Source: Labrenzia sp. OB1 (GTDB lineage: Bacteria; Pseudomonadota; Alphaproteobacteria; Rhizobiales; Stappiaceae). Taken from it: DNA of 64,000 nt. The position numbers and the translations under genes were made by a program. How positions within the stretch are numbered: the first letter of the stretch is position 1; every line of letters starts with the position of its first letter. The stretch spans positions 84,084-148,083 of the forward strand of contig NZ_JSEP01000014.1 in NCBI RefSeq assembly GCF_001624695.1. Reading direction: 5' to 3'. Positions 1 to 9,499 of the stretch are shown in pieces. The notes under the pieces are model-generated. The model ran no database searches and had not been told where the DNA came from. It was given only the letters and a program-made list of their open reading frames with translations.

Positions 1-101
1 TGAAGAAAAACGGGGCTGCGCAGGCCCGACGTCAGAATGAAATGCCCTTCCAGGATCGCGCCGGCCTCCCGGAACAGGGACAAGACTTCGTCACGTGTCA
101 T
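1..101 (-). CDS. pyrE: orotate phosphoribosyltransferase, N-terminal part only
   Basis: The first 33 codons of a minus-strand gene that runs off the left edge. Translation from the ATG at 101 begins [20 protein letters not shown] and continues with an ILTSGL..PVF stretch, the characteristic N-terminus of alphaproteobacterial PyrE, which makes orotidine 5'-phosphate from orotate and PRPP in pyrimidine synthesis. A good Shine-Dalgarno (GAGGGAGA on the coding strand) lies just upstream, at about 108-115. It lies 28 bases downstream of rsh on the same strand, and rpoZ-rsh-pyrE is a common Hyphomicrobiales order. Only the start can be judged here. Confidence 0.85.
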   Translation of the reverse strand, partial: MTRDEVLSLFREAGAILEGHFILTSGLRSPVFL

Positions 102-129
102 AAATAGTCTCCCTCAATCTGACGCTCAG

Positions 130-2376
130 CTATCCATTGACCCGGCTGACGCTTGAAACATTCGGTTTGGAACGAAGTTGATTGATGATCCGGTTCAGGT
201 GCTTCAGATCCCAGACTTCCAGATCGATGATCATTTCATGGAAATCATGCGCCCTCTGGATCATTTTCACATTGTCGATATTTCCACTGTTTTCACCGAT
301 AACCTGGGCGATTGTCGCCAGTGAACCCGGTTCGTTGGCCGCCGAGATTTCGAGCCGCGCCGGAAACCGCTCCGGATTATCGACGTCTATATCCCATCTG
401 ACATCCACCCAGCGCTCCGTCTGGTCATCGAATTCCTTCAGGGAGGGTGACTGTATGGGATAGATGGTCAGGCCTTCCGACGGGGTCAAGATGCCGACGA
501 TGCGGTCACCGGGCACCGCGCCGCTGTCGGGAGCGTAAGTGACCGGAATATCACCGGACAGGCCTCGGATCGGCAGGGCCGGGCCATCCCCATTCTCGTC
601 GGCGGGGCCCGATACCTGCGGCTCGTGATCCAGTTCGCCCGGCGGAATGCGGAACTTCAGGCCATGCCCCTGTTTCAGGTCGAACCAGCCTTCCTCCACA
701 GGAGGGCCGGATATCGCCACGCGTTCGTCCTGATAGTCGGGATGCGCGGATTTCAGGACCGCTTGCGCACTCAGGTCACCGCGGCCGACCGCGGCCAGCA
801 GATCGGCGACGCTGGCCTGATGATGTTCGTCCAGAACGGCGTCCAGAAGGTCTTCGGAATAGGCTTTCTCGGCGCGGGCGAAAGCGCGCGTGAGGATATG
901 CTCTCCGAGGGTGCCATATTGCTTGCGCACGGATTCCCGAGTCGCCCGGCGGATGGCTGCCCGCGCCTTGCCGGTGACGGCGATGGTTTCCCAGGCGGGC
1001 GGCGGCGTTTGCGCGGGAGAGCGGATGATCTCCACCTCGTCACCGTTATGGAGTTCGGTCACCAGCGGCATGATCTTGCCGTTGACCTTGCAGCCGACGC
1101 AGGTATTGCCGATACCGGTGTGGACCGCATAGGCGAAGTCGATCGGCGTCGCGCCGCGCGGAAGGGCGATCAGGCGGCCCTTGGGCGTGAAGCAGAAGAC
1201 CTGGTCGTGGAAAAGCTCCAGCTTGGTGTTTTCCAGAAACTCTTCGGGCGTATCTCCCTGGGCGAGCAATTCCGTTGTTCGCCGCAACCATTCGAAGGCA
1301 CGGAAGTCCTCCGAGTAATTGGCAATGTTGCGGCCGCCGAATTCACCGTCCTTGTAGAGAGCGTGGGCGGCAATCCCGTATTCGGCCACCCTGTCCATGG
1401 AAATGGTGCGGATCTGTAGCTCGACGCGCTGGCGGGAAGGGCCGACAATGGTGGTGTGGATCGATTTGTAGTCGTTCTGCTTCGGTGTCGAGATGTAGTC
1501 CTTGAACCGGCCGGGAACGGTTGGCCAGGTCGTATGGATGACACCCAGAACCCTGTAACAGGCCTCAACCGTGCCGACAGTCACCCGGAAGCCGTAGATA
1601 TCAGACAGCTGCTCGAAGCCGATCGCCTTGCGCTGCATCTTGCGGAAGATCGAGTAGGCGCGTTTCTCCCGTCCCTTGACGAGCGCCGCCATGCCGCGCT
1701 CGCTGAGCCGTTCCGTGAGAGTGGTTTCGATCTCGAGGATCAAATCCTTGTTGCGTTCGCGCAGATCTCCCAGTCTTTCGGTAATGGTCTCATAGGCTTC
1801 CGGATTGAGCGTGCGGAAGGAAATGTCCTCCAGCTCCTCGCGCATGTCGTGCATGCCCATGCGCCCGGCGAGCGGCGCATAGATCTCCATGGTCTCTTCC
1901 GCGATGCGGCCGCGCTTGTGCTCCGGCATATGGTGGAGCGTGCGCATGTTATGCAGACGGTCCGCCAGTTTCACCAGCAGCACGCGCACGTCGTCGGCGA
2001 TGGCAAGCAGAAGCTTGCGGAAGTTTTCCGCCTGGTTGGCCTTCTGGGACACCAGGTCGAGGCGCTTGATCTTGGTCAGCCCTTCGACGAGCTTGCCGAT
2101 TTCCTCACCGAACAGGCTGTCGATTTCCGATCGGGTGGCATCCGTGTCCTCGATCGTGTCGTGCAGAAGCGCGACGGCAATGGTCGCGTCATCCAGACGC
2201 AGGCCGGTCAGGATAGCGGCGACTTCAAGAGGATGGGAGAAATAGGGATCGCCGGATGCGCGCATCTGGCTGCCGTGCTTTTGCATGGCATAGACATAAG
2301 CCTTGTTGAGCAAGGCTTCGTCCGCTTCCGGATTGTAGCGCGTAACCCGTTCAACGAGTTCGTATTGACGCATCAT
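130..2376 (-). CDS. rsh: bifunctional (p)ppGpp synthetase/hydrolase, RelA/SpoT family
   Basis: Makes and degrades the stringent-response alarmone (p)ppGpp in the cytoplasm. About 748 residues, the full family length. Order of domains: HD hydrolase (residues about 40-190, with the intact HDTIEDT motif, so hydrolase activity is expected), synthetase (about 235-350, with the GRFKDYISTPKQNDYKSIH segment and VELQIRT), TGS (about 385-450, beginning FTPKGR), helical region and a C-terminal ACT domain (NEPGSLATIAQVIGE...). I chose the MMRQYELVERV start at 2376, the usual N-terminus in related bacteria; an in-frame start seven codons upstream (2397) is possible. Lies 111 bases after rpoZ and likely cotranscribed with it. 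As in most alphaproteobacteria, one long RSH probably does both jobs. Confidence 0.96.
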   Translation of the reverse strand: MMRQYELVERVTRYNPEADEALLNKAYVYAMQKHGSQMRASGDPYFSHPLEVAAILTGLRLDDATIAVALLHDTIEDTDATRSEIDSLFGEEIGKLVEGLTKIKRLDLVSQKANQAENFRKLLLAIADDVRVLLVKLADRLHNMRTLHHMPEHKRGRIAEETMEIYAPLAGRMGMHDMREELEDISFRTLNPEAYETITERLGDLRERNKDLILEIETTLTERLSERGMAALVKGREKRAYSIFRKMQRKAIGFEQLSDIYGFRVTVGTVEACYRVLGVIHTTWPTVPGRFKDYISTPKQNDYKSIHTTIVGPSRQRVELQIRTISMDRVAEYGIAAHALYKDGEFGGRNIANYSEDFRAFEWLRRTTELLAQGDTPEEFLENTKLELFHDQVFCFTPKGRLIALPRGATPIDFAYAVHTGIGNTCVGCKVNGKIMPLVTELHNGDEVEIIRSPAQTPPPAWETIAVTGKARAAIRRATRESVRKQYGTLGEHILTRAFARAEKAYSEDLLDAVLDEHHQASVADLLAAVGRGDLSAQAVLKSAHPDYQDERVAISGPPVEEGWFDLKQGHGLKFRIPPGELDHEPQVSGPADENGDGPALPIRGLSGDIPVTYAPDSGAVPGDRIVGILTPSEGLTIYPIQSPSLKEFDDQTERWVDVRWDIDVDNPERFPARLEISAANEPGSLATIAQVIGENSGNIDNVKMIQRAHDFHEMIIDLEVWDLKHLNRIINQLRSKPNVSSVSRVNG

Positions 2377-2487
2377 GGCAGCAACCGAACCCGGCAACCG
2401 GCCGGGAGATCAGCAGAATGAACAAAAAAGACAGGCCGAAGCGCCGGAAGGAACCGGGCGCGCTTCAGGCCTGCCTGTGACGAAAAA

Positions 2488-2889
2488 TCAGACGTCGTCG
2501 GTTCGCTCCGGCGGAACCAGGCCTTCAAGGCCGCGCAGAAGGTCTTCTTCGGACATGCGGTCGAATTCCACCGCGCCGTCGTCGACGGCATTGACCTGGG
2601 TCACCTGATGCTGATTTGCGGAAGGAACGACCGGCACGGCCTCTGCTTCCGGCTCATCGACTTCCACAAACTTCTGCAGCGAGTGGATCAGATCTTCTTT
2701 CATGTCTTCCGGGCTGACGGTCTGCTCGGCGATCTCGCGAAGGGCAACGACGGGGTTCTTGTCGTTGTCGCGGTCGATCGTCAGCGGAGAACCGCTGGAA
2801 ATCATGCGAGCGCGATGCGCAGCAATCAGTACCAGCTCAAACCGGTTTTCGACCTTGTCGATGCAGTCCTCGACGGTCACGCGCGCCAT
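2488..2889 (-). CDS. rpoZ: DNA-directed RNA polymerase omega subunit
   Basis: Small RNA polymerase subunit that helps assemble beta-prime. The 133-residue product begins [20 protein letters not shown] and contains the [29 protein letters not shown] core, both diagnostic for omega. The acidic, proline-containing C-terminal tail (from about residue 80) is the longer alphaproteobacterial form. First gene of an apparent rpoZ-rsh-pyrE operon. Confidence 0.96.
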   Translation of the reverse strand: MARVTVEDCIDKVENRFELVLIAAHRARMISSGSPLTIDRDNDKNPVVALREIAEQTVSPEDMKEDLIHSLQKFVEVDEPEAEAVPVVPSANQHQVTQVNAVDDGAVEFDRMSEEDLLRGLEGLVPPERTDDV

Positions 2890-3292
2890 TCGACGTCTCC
2901 ATAGGTTTAAGGAACTTGAAGAAACAGCGTATAGTGTTCACGTTTCCAAAAAGCAACCCCCCGCCAGATCTGATTGGCGATGTGTGCTACATTGGTAGTG
3001 GGCTGTGGCTTTTGGCCGAATTTTCATTGGCTTTTTTCAATTCGGCACTCGCTTTTGCGTTGCGGCTGTCCAATATAATAGTGTAGGGCACCTGTGCGGA
3101 CCAGCTAAGAATCAAGGACCGTTTGGGAAAAACAAAAATATAAGCTGTTTGAAGTTGCGAAAATTAGCGGCCTCAATCCGGCAAATATGTGTTGTTTAAA
3201 GTATTGGACAAGCAAAGACAGGCTGCGGGAAGCCTGCGTAGCCGTCACAAATTCAAAAACAGCACATATCACTCTGAAAGGTTTCAAATAGG
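2890..3292. other. divergent intergenic region, rpoZ / NYN gene
   Basis: About 400 bases, AT-richer than the flanks, holding the promoters of rpoZ (minus) and the NYN-domain gene (plus). A perfect TATAAT sits at 3074-3079 without a convincing -35 partner. A small hairpin CAGGCT-6-AGCCTG lies at 3231-3248. Short open frames here have no SD or recognisable product. No tRNA or 6S-like structure was recognised. Confidence 0.5.
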
Positions 3293-3886
3293 ATGTTTGA
3301 CGCTCGAGAAAAGGTTGCTTTGTTCATTGACGGAGCCAACTTGTATTCGACGGCCAAAGCCATCGGTTTCGACATCGACTACAAGCGATTGTTGAAAGAG
3401 TTCCAGGGACATGCCTACCTTCTGCGCGCATACTATTACACCGCGCTGATAGAAGATCAGGAATATTCCTCCATCCGTCCGTTGATCGATTGGCTGGATT
3501 ACAACGGCTACAAGGTCATCACGAAACCGGTGAAGGAATTTGTTGATAGCGCCGGGCGCCGCAAGGTGAAGGGCAACATGGATATCGAGCTTGCGGTCGA
3601 TGCCATGGAACTGGTCGAATCCGTCGATCACATCGTCCTGTTCTCCGGTGACGGCGACTTCCGGTCGCTGGTCGAAGCGTTGCAGCGCAAGGGCCGCAAG
3701 GTCAGTGTTGTCTCGACCCTGAAAACCCAGCCGCCGATGATCGCCGACGATCTGCGCCGGCAGGCGGACCACTTCATCGATCTGGCAAGTCTTGCCAACA
3801 AGATCGGCCGCGACCCTTCCGAGCGCCCCGTGCGCCCGCAGATGGCAGCGGACGTCGATGACGATGACGAGGATGACGACTACTAA
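3293..3886 (+). CDS. NYN domain (LabA/DUF88 family) protein
   Basis: A 197-residue PIN-like NYN protein. Motifs seen: FIDGANL near residue 11 (first acidic site), KGNMDIELAVDAM near 95-107 and VLFSGDGDF near 117-125, giving the expected cluster of aspartates of a metal-dependent ribonuclease fold. The C-terminus ends in a run of aspartates (DDDDEDDDY). Proteins of this family are probable RNases; the RNA target here is unknown. Followed nine bases later by a uracil-DNA glycosylase gene, so probably cotranscribed. Function beyond family is not supported. Confidence 0.85.
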   Translation: MFDAREKVALFIDGANLYSTAKAIGFDIDYKRLLKEFQGHAYLLRAYYYTALIEDQEYSSIRPLIDWLDYNGYKVITKPVKEFVDSAGRRKVKGNMDIELAVDAMELVESVDHIVLFSGDGDFRSLVEALQRKGRKVSVVSTLKTQPPMIADDLRRQADHFIDLASLANKIGRDPSERPVRPQMAADVDDDDEDDDY

Positions 3887-3895
3887 GGTCGGCAA

Positions 3896-4555
3896 ATGAA
3901 CTTCGCGAATGCAGATATGGGACCGGTCGACCCGCCATCGGGTTGTTCGGGATGTCCTCGGCTTGTCGGTTTGCGCGAGGAACTGCAGGGGCTGCATCCC
4001 GGCTGGCACAACGCACCGGTTTCCTCTTTCGGGGCATCGAAGCCGCGTCTTCTCGTCATCGGCCTGGCCCCGGGAATGAAAGGCGCCAATGCCACTGGCC
4101 GTCCGTTCACCGGCGACTATGCAGGGGATCTGCTCTACAAGACCATGCTCGACTACGGATTTGCCGAGGGAACGTATCGTGCCCGGCCCGATGACGGGCT
4201 GGCGCTGACCGACGCCCTGATCACCAATGCGGTTCGCTGTCTGCCACCGCAGAACAAGCCGACCGGCGAGGAGATCAGGACGTGCCGGCCCTATCTGCTG
4301 GCGACACTGTCAGCCAATCCGTCCATCCGGGCGGTTCTGGCGCTCGGGCGCATCGCCCATGAGACCTTTCTGACCGCACTCGAGCTCAAAAGGGCGCGAT
4401 ATCCCTTCGGCCACGGCGCGCAGCATGAGTTGCCCGGATACGGGATGGACCTGTTCGACAGCTATCACTGCTCACGCTACAACACCAACACCGGCCGCCT
4501 GACGGAAGAGATGTTCAGATCCGTCTTCGACAAGATCCGCCGGCATATTCCGTGA
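3896..4555 (+). CDS. uracil-DNA glycosylase, family 5 (UdgB-like)
   Basis: Removes uracil (and possibly hypoxanthine or xanthine) from DNA, starting base-excision repair. The 219-residue protein has the family motifs: GLAPGMKGANATGRPFTGD near 61-79 (nucleobase pocket; the GLAPG..GA form lacks the Asp of family 1 and fits family 5) and HCSRYNTNTGRL near 192-203. Four cysteines in CSGCPRL, VRCLPP and RTCRPY positions fit the Fe-S cluster of the family 4/5 enzymes. The NYN gene precedes it by nine bases; bpt is convergent downstream. Confidence 0.87.
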   Translation: MNFANADMGPVDPPSGCSGCPRLVGLREELQGLHPGWHNAPVSSFGASKPRLLVIGLAPGMKGANATGRPFTGDYAGDLLYKTMLDYGFAEGTYRARPDDGLALTDALITNAVRCLPPQNKPTGEEIRTCRPYLLATLSANPSIRAVLALGRIAHETFLTALELKRARYPFGHGAQHELPGYGMDLFDSYHCSRYNTNTGRLTEEMFRSVFDKIRRHIP

Positions 4556-4591
4556 AAGCAGCGCCTTGCTTCTTCCGTCGAGCGGGCAGTG

Positions 4592-5407
4592 TCATTCCCT
4601 GACGTTCGCGTCCGCGTCGACGACCGCCCAGCCGTTCGGCCCCAGATGTTCCTGCGGCCGGAAGCGTGCCTTGTAGGCCATCTTGGCCGAGCCTTCGACC
4701 CAATAGCCCAGATAAACGTATGGCAGACGCAATCTGCGCGCCCGGTTGATATGATCGAGGATCATGTAGGTGCCGAGCGCGGTGTCCTCATGGGCCGGAT
4801 CGTAGAAGGAATAGACCATCGAAAGCCCGTCGGAGAGCTGATCGGTGAGCGCAACGCCGAGCAGCGGGCCGTCTCCGGTTCCGGTCAGAAAACTGTCCGG
4901 CCCCCGGCGGCGGTATTCGAGCACCAGTGTCTCCACATGGGTGTCCTCGACCATCATCGCGTAATCGAGAACGCTCATCTCCGTCATGCCGCCATTCTCG
5001 TGTCTGGCCAGCAGATATTCGCGGAAGAGGTCGTACTGTTCGGCTGACGGGCTCGGCGGAAGGCGCGCGCCGACGATGTCCGCTCCGGACTTCCAAACGC
5101 GCCTCAACGATCTGGTCCACTTGAAATCGTCAACTCGGACGCGTACGGAAACGCAGGCTTGGCATTTCTCGCAGGCCGGCCGGTAGGCAATGTTCTGACT
5201 GCGGCGGAAACCGCCCTGGGTCAGAACCTCATTGAGCGCCGGAGCACTGTGGCCGACAAGATGCGTGAAGACCTTGCGCTCCTGGTGGCCCTCGAGATAG
5301 GGGCAGGGCGCAGGCGCCGTCAGATAGAACTGCGGATGATCCGTTGGGTGCCGTGTCACCGTTTTGTCCCGCGAAACCTCAAGGCCTGACCCCATGCCAG
5401 AGAGCAA
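4592..5407 (-). CDS. bpt: aspartate/glutamate leucyltransferase (Bpt)
   Basis: Transfers leucine from Leu-tRNA to N-terminal Asp or Glu of proteins, marking them for ClpS/ClpAP degradation (bacterial N-end rule). The 271-residue product has the ATE-like N-terminal cysteine cluster ([13 protein letters not shown] near 77-90), and the C-terminal GTYMILDHI...[12 protein letters not shown]...MAYKARFRP segment typical of Bpt/arginyltransferase homologues. The start at 5407 gives a slightly long N-terminus; an in-frame ATG four codons on (5395) is an alternative. Often annotated arginyltransferase by homology. Confidence 0.93.
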   Translation of the reverse strand: MLSGMGSGLEVSRDKTVTRHPTDHPQFYLTAPAPCPYLEGHQERKVFTHLVGHSAPALNEVLTQGGFRRSQNIAYRPACEKCQACVSVRVRVDDFKWTRSLRRVWKSGADIVGARLPPSPSAEQYDLFREYLLARHENGGMTEMSVLDYAMMVEDTHVETLVLEYRRRGPDSFLTGTGDGPLLGVALTDQLSDGLSMVYSFYDPAHEDTALGTYMILDHINRARRLRLPYVYLGYWVEGSAKMAYKARFRPQEHLGPNGWAVVDADANVRE

Positions 5408-5444
5408 TGAACCATAATCAGGGCGCTCCGGTCTGCCTCCACAC

Positions 5445-7280
5445 TTACAATCCGTAATACCATGGTGCGACCAGAGAGAAGGTCAACCATAAAATTAGAG
5501 CCAGCGGTGCGCCAGCGCGCACGAAATCTATGAACCTGTAGTGACCGGGCCCCATGACGATCAGGTTGGTCTGATAACCGATGGGGGTGGCGAAGGAACT
5601 GTTGGCGGCGAAGATCAGGCAGACCACGAAGGCTTCCGGCCTCTGGCCGATCTGCTCGGCCAGATTGATCGCGATCGGCGTGAACAGAACGGCCGCCGCA
5701 TTGTTGGACAGGAAATTGGTGAGCAGCATCACGACGAAGAACAGCGCCGACAGCATCACCGGCGCCGATGCGCCGTGCAGCACATAGACCATCGCCGAGG
5801 CGATGGCTGTTGAGCCGCCGGTCGATTCCAGCGCCACCGCGCCGGCGAGCGAGGCGCCGACCAGCATGAAGATCCGGCTGTCGATGGCGCGCAGCGCCTG
5901 ACGGACGTTCAGGCAGCCGGTCGCGATCATCGCGAAGGTCCCGGCCACGGCGGTCGACACGATAGGCACCAGGCCGCTGGCGGCAAGCGCGACCACGCAG
6001 GCAAAGATGATGAGCGCGTGCGGGGCGTAGCGCCGTCTGGGCAATTCCGTGGTCGACCAGTCGAGCAGCAGCACGTCGCGGTTGCCGCGAAGGCGGCCGA
6101 TCTCGTCTTCCTTGCCGGCGACCAGAAGCACGTCTCCGGCCTCCAGGCGGATGTCGTTCATCGCCATGCGCGGCATGCGGCTGCGCCTCTGGATGCCCAT
6201 CACCAGGCAGCCGGTTTCGCTGTAGAAGCCCGATTGCGGCAGGGTTCTGCCCATTAGACGCGAGGCTGGCGCCACGACCACTTCCGCCAGGCTTATGGAT
6301 CCGGGCGTTGTGGCGGAGGGCTCTCGTCCGGCGACATTGCCGTCCGATTCCGCCTCCATGAGCGGCTGCCGCTGGGCAAGGGCATTGGCGAGTGCGGTGC
6401 GTGTCGCGGCAACGATCACCGTGTCGCCTGGCGACAGCACGACATTTTCGAACGGCGGCAGGAGAGGCTTCTGGCCCCGCTGTACGAGGCGCACGGTCAT
6501 GTCCTTGAGTTTGGGGAACATGCCGGAAACCGCCTCGACCCCGACCAGTGGGTGGCCGTAGGTGATCTCGATCTGTGCGATGAACTGTTTGCCGGAAGTG
6601 GCCTGAAACTCCTCGGCCATGGTCTTTCGGGTCTTCATGAGGCGCGGCATGAGGAACAGGACGTAGAGCGCCCCGGTGCCGGCGACAATCAGGCCGATGG
6701 GCGTGAAAGAGAAAAACGTCAGTTGCAGACCGGAATGCTGCGCGGCGTAGTTGGCGACCAGAAGGTTGGTGGAAGAACCGATCAGCGTCGTCATGCCGCC
6801 AAGGATCGCGATGAAGGACAGCGGCATCAGCACGCGGGCGGGAGATTGCCCGACGGTCGCCGCGACAGCAGTCAGGATCGGCAGGAACATCACCACCACG
6901 GGAGTATTGTTCAGAAACGCACTGAGCACCGCGACCACGAGCAGAATGGGGATCGCCGCCCGGTGTGAGCGGCCGCGCGTCATCCGCACGATGGCTTTGG
7001 CGGGCCCCTCCAGCGCATCTGTCTGGAACAGCCCCTGGCCGATGATCAGCAGGCAGATGACGGTGATCAGCGCCGGATTGGCAAAGCCGGCCAGAAAATC
7101 GGCCGCCACAACAGGCGAACCGTCCGGATTGCTGACCGGAAAGATCGAAAAGATGACGATAAAGGCGGCAACGGATCCGAGCGCGATGGTTTCGATGGAA
7201 TAGCGCTCAATGGCGTAGAGAACCACAGTCGACGCAATTACCAGAAAGGTCAGCGTCATCGCAATATCAACTGCTTCCAT
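5445..7280 (-). CDS. SLC13-family anion/Na+ permease with RCK_C domains
   Basis: Membrane permease of 611 residues. The N-terminal half carries hydrophobic helices and the [14 protein letters not shown] motif near 114-127; the C-terminal half repeats it as [18 protein letters not shown], the inverted-repeat signature of the SLC13/DASS ion transporter fold. Two TrkA-C/RCK_C-type regulatory domains sit between them (about 215-300 and 325-395). Such proteins carry dicarboxylates, sulfate or other anions; the substrate cannot be read from the sequence. Transcribed alone; the upstream spacer carries a tandem repeat. Confidence 0.85.
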   Translation of the reverse strand: MEAVDIAMTLTFLVIASTVVLYAIERYSIETIALGSVAAFIVIFSIFPVSNPDGSPVVAADFLAGFANPALITVICLLIIGQGLFQTDALEGPAKAIVRMTRGRSHRAAIPILLVVAVLSAFLNNTPVVVMFLPILTAVAATVGQSPARVLMPLSFIAILGGMTTLIGSSTNLLVANYAAQHSGLQLTFFSFTPIGLIVAGTGALYVLFLMPRLMKTRKTMAEEFQATSGKQFIAQIEITYGHPLVGVEAVSGMFPKLKDMTVRLVQRGQKPLLPPFENVVLSPGDTVIVAATRTALANALAQRQPLMEAESDGNVAGREPSATTPGSISLAEVVVAPASRLMGRTLPQSGFYSETGCLVMGIQRRSRMPRMAMNDIRLEAGDVLLVAGKEDEIGRLRGNRDVLLLDWSTTELPRRRYAPHALIIFACVVALAASGLVPIVSTAVAGTFAMIATGCLNVRQALRAIDSRIFMLVGASLAGAVALESTGGSTAIASAMVYVLHGASAPVMLSALFFVVMLLTNFLSNNAAAVLFTPIAINLAEQIGQRPEAFVVCLIFAANSSFATPIGYQTNLIVMGPGHYRFIDFVRAGAPLALILWLTFSLVAPWYYGL

Positions 7281-7653
7281 TCACCTGCCCAAGAACTTCA
7301 TCGCCGAACCTGACGAACGCCCACTTTAAAGCAGGCGGTCGCGGTATTGAAAGAGGCAAGTCACCAGATTGTCATAGCCGGATTGTTATAGCCAGATTGT
7401 TAAAGATTGCACTGGGCCGGGCAGGAGAGTGGTGTCTTCGCGCAAAAGTGCCTGCCGGTGCAAGGACGCAACCGGATCTGGCAGGTTGCATCACTCCGGC
7501 GAGAACTGGTGTTCGCGAAGCAAACCACCGGCTTGGCGGCAGGCACAGGTGGCCCTGCCGGTTGACGGGCATACCGCCGGCGCTATGTCGAAGAGAGCTG
7601 CCGGGAATGACCCGCCAGTGGAACCCTCCGGCCGCAGGCGCGTTGAACCTGTC
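7281..7653. other. divergent spacer, SLC13 permease / tspO
   Basis: About 370 bases with the promoters of both divergent genes. It contains the 14-bp triple tandem repeat listed separately. A frame open from 7429 into tspO has a non-conserved, arginine- and cysteine-rich N-terminus and is not taken as coding. Nothing else recognised. Confidence 0.45.
7364..7405. repeat. tandem repeat, three copies of a 14-bp unit
   Basis: Three adjacent copies at 7364-7377 (CCAGATTGTCATAG), 7378-7391 (CCGGATTGTTATAG) and 7392-7405 (CCAGATTGTTAAAG); consensus CCRGATTGTYAWAG. The unit is longer than one helical turn. The location, 84 bases upstream of the permease start and inside the divergent spacer, suits a cooperative regulator site or simple slippage expansion. 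Confidence 0.75.
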
Positions 7654-8136
7654 ATGAACATTGTTGATTCACACCCTCCGCAGCACCGGCAATTTCCGGC
7701 CCCGGTATTTTTCATCGTCGCTGTTGTCGGTGTCGGAATACTGATCGGCACCCTGTCCGCACCCGGGCCGTGGTATGAGGCGCTGCGCAAGCCGCCGTTC
7801 AATCCGCCCAACTGGATCTTCGCACCGGTCTGGACGGTGCTCTACGTGTTCATCGCCATTGCCGGCTGGCGGGTCTGGCGCAGGACGCCTCGAGGCACGC
7901 TTCCGGGGGCCTGGGCTGCGCAGATGCTGCTTAACTGGTCCTGGACGCCGCTGTTCTTTGTGCTTCATCAGGTCTGGGCAGCATTTGCCGTGATTGTCCT
8001 GCTGTTCGCACTGGTTCTGGTTTTCATCGCCCGCGCCTGGAGCACCGACCGCACGGCCGCACTGCTGTTCGTGCCCTATGCGGCCTGGGTCGCCTTCGCC
8101 GGGCTTTTAAACGTCTCGATTGCCGTTTTGAACTGA
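7654..8136 (+). CDS. tspO: TspO/MBR family tryptophan-rich sensory protein
   Basis: Five-helix membrane protein that binds porphyrins and affects tetrapyrrole and stress signalling in alphaproteobacteria. The 160-residue product from ATG 7654 has the family hallmark KPPFNPPNWIFAPVWTVLY (about 45-63), several helix tryptophans, and the NWSWTPLFF and YAAWVAFAGLLN segments of helices 3 and 5. The ATG at 7654 gives the usual family length; the frame is open further upstream but that part does not look like TspO. SD is weak. Confidence 0.9.
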   Translation: MNIVDSHPPQHRQFPAPVFFIVAVVGVGILIGTLSAPGPWYEALRKPPFNPPNWIFAPVWTVLYVFIAIAGWRVWRRTPRGTLPGAWAAQMLLNWSWTPLFFVLHQVWAAFAVIVLLFALVLVFIARAWSTDRTAALLFVPYAAWVAFAGLLNVSIAVLN

Positions 8137-8229
8137 ACAAGTACGAATCATTCTCCTACGAGAAAGACACGCTTGAAAGGAAGCGCGACGACCTTCAAGG
8201 CCACCGCACGGCATCAGTTGTTGCAGTAC

Positions 8230-9093
8230 TTACTTGCAGGGGTAAACGGTGATCTGGCAGTGGGCGCTGTCCGGGACCCAGGTGAATTCGCCGGCAGTGT
8301 TGTCCTTTGGATAACAGAAGAACCCGTACTTGCCGTTCGTGTCCGGGTGTGCCGCGGCATGCATGGCCTTCACATAACCGGTGTCGCTCGGACTTTTTGC
8401 GGTCGATTGCGTCAGACTTTGCCAGCCACTCCAGTTGCTTTCGCTGCTGAACAACTGTGTTCCGCTTTTGGGCAGGGAAGAAAAGAAGCTCTTGTAGCTG
8501 GTTGGCACCCAGGGACCGATTTTATTATCTGGCAACTCACCTTGCCAGGCGGTGTTGGGGCCGATGACGCGATGAATTCCGTTGGGAAACTGACCCCATT
8601 GGGTCTTCACGTGTTTCAGCGGCCAGATCAGGGCGGACCAATCATAATCCTTCTGCTCACCCAATTCTTTCAGAATCGATTTGAGGCTTTTCGGGCCGTA
8701 CTCGTGCCCTGCGACTGCGCCCTTGTAGGTGCCCAGGTCAGAGAACAGGATCGTCACCGGGTAGGAGAAGACGTCGATATAGGAGAGGTCGACAGTGTAT
8801 CGGTCATTGCCGGGGTCATAATTGTATTCGGCAAAAGAGAACATCACCGAACCGTCCACCCCTAAATTGAAGGGGTCGGGTGCGACATCTTTTTCAAGGC
8901 TTTCCTTCAACCTCTGCCCGGCGAAATAGATACGCTGTTCGGCGTCGGGCTCCAATTTTAACGAAAGCGTATCGTTCTTCTTCAGTGGCCCACCACCCAG
9001 TGGCTTGACCTTGGACTTCGAACCGTAATTGAAGTCATAGACATAGAGGTCCTTGCCGGACTGGTTCGATATCTCGAATTTTGTCGATGTCAT
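8230..9093 (-). CDS. GH64/thaumatin-like superfamily protein
   Basis: 287 residues, no clear homologue name. The pattern NQSGKDLYVYDF (start), RIYFAG (near 54), then FAEYNYD...YTVDLSYIDVFSYPVTI (about 85-115) matches the layout of glycoside hydrolase family 64 / thaumatin-like beta-1,3-glucanases (SEYT..., VDMFS.P). A C-terminal part rich in Trp, Ser and Cys follows. No signal peptide is visible, unusual for this superfamily, so it may be cytoplasmic, exported another way, or a binding protein rather than an enzyme. Strong SD (AAAGGAG) before the ATG at 9093. Single gene with no operon partner. Confidence 0.6.
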   Translation of the reverse strand: MTSTKFEISNQSGKDLYVYDFNYGSKSKVKPLGGGPLKKNDTLSLKLEPDAEQRIYFAGQRLKESLEKDVAPDPFNLGVDGSVMFSFAEYNYDPGNDRYTVDLSYIDVFSYPVTILFSDLGTYKGAVAGHEYGPKSLKSILKELGEQKDYDWSALIWPLKHVKTQWGQFPNGIHRVIGPNTAWQGELPDNKIGPWVPTSYKSFFSSLPKSGTQLFSSESNWSGWQSLTQSTAKSPSDTGYVKAMHAAAHPDTNGKYGFFCYPKDNTAGEFTWVPDSAHCQITVYPCK

Positions 9094-9499
9094 GCGTTGC
9101 TCCTTTGAGGTAACCGCTCGAGATTTCGCTCAAACTCTAGACTTCGTGCCGCTCGGTGAGCGGAGCCTTGAACGCGCTACAAATTCTTTGCGAAAGACTG
9201 CTTCCTGCAAAGTGGCGTGAATGACGGTAATCCGGCTCGATTCGGTAAAATATACAACCAAAAATAGAATCTCTTTCCCGCTTTCGCGCGGAAGGTCTCC
9301 TGAGCGTCGCAGTTCACCTGTTTCAATTGTGGCAATAGAGGCTTCAAGGGAGCGAAATTCGGATCGGCGAAGGTTGGGGTTTCCCAGTCCCGATCAGGAT
9401 GGCGGTTGGTCAAACCATCGGCAATTTGTAACGCGATCGGCACATTGTTTCTGATCGCACTGTGAGGAAGGACGTCATTGTAGACCTGACACCGCTCCC
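9094..9499. other. intergenic region upstream of the GH64-like gene
   Basis: About 400 bases between the SDR stop and the GH64-like start; it should hold the promoter of the latter. A minus-strand frame of 88 codons at 9177-9443 starts only with GTG, lacks an SD and resembles nothing I recognise; it is not called. No hairpin terminator or repeat stands out. Confidence 0.35.

Noticed and set aside
1456..2421. Long open frames antisense to rsh
   Set aside because: Shadow frames of a GC-rich gene with strong codon bias; no SD or known product.
9177..9443. 88-codon minus-strand ORF upstream of the GH64-like gene
   Set aside because: GTG start without SD, no recognised similarity, lies in a promoter-like spacer.
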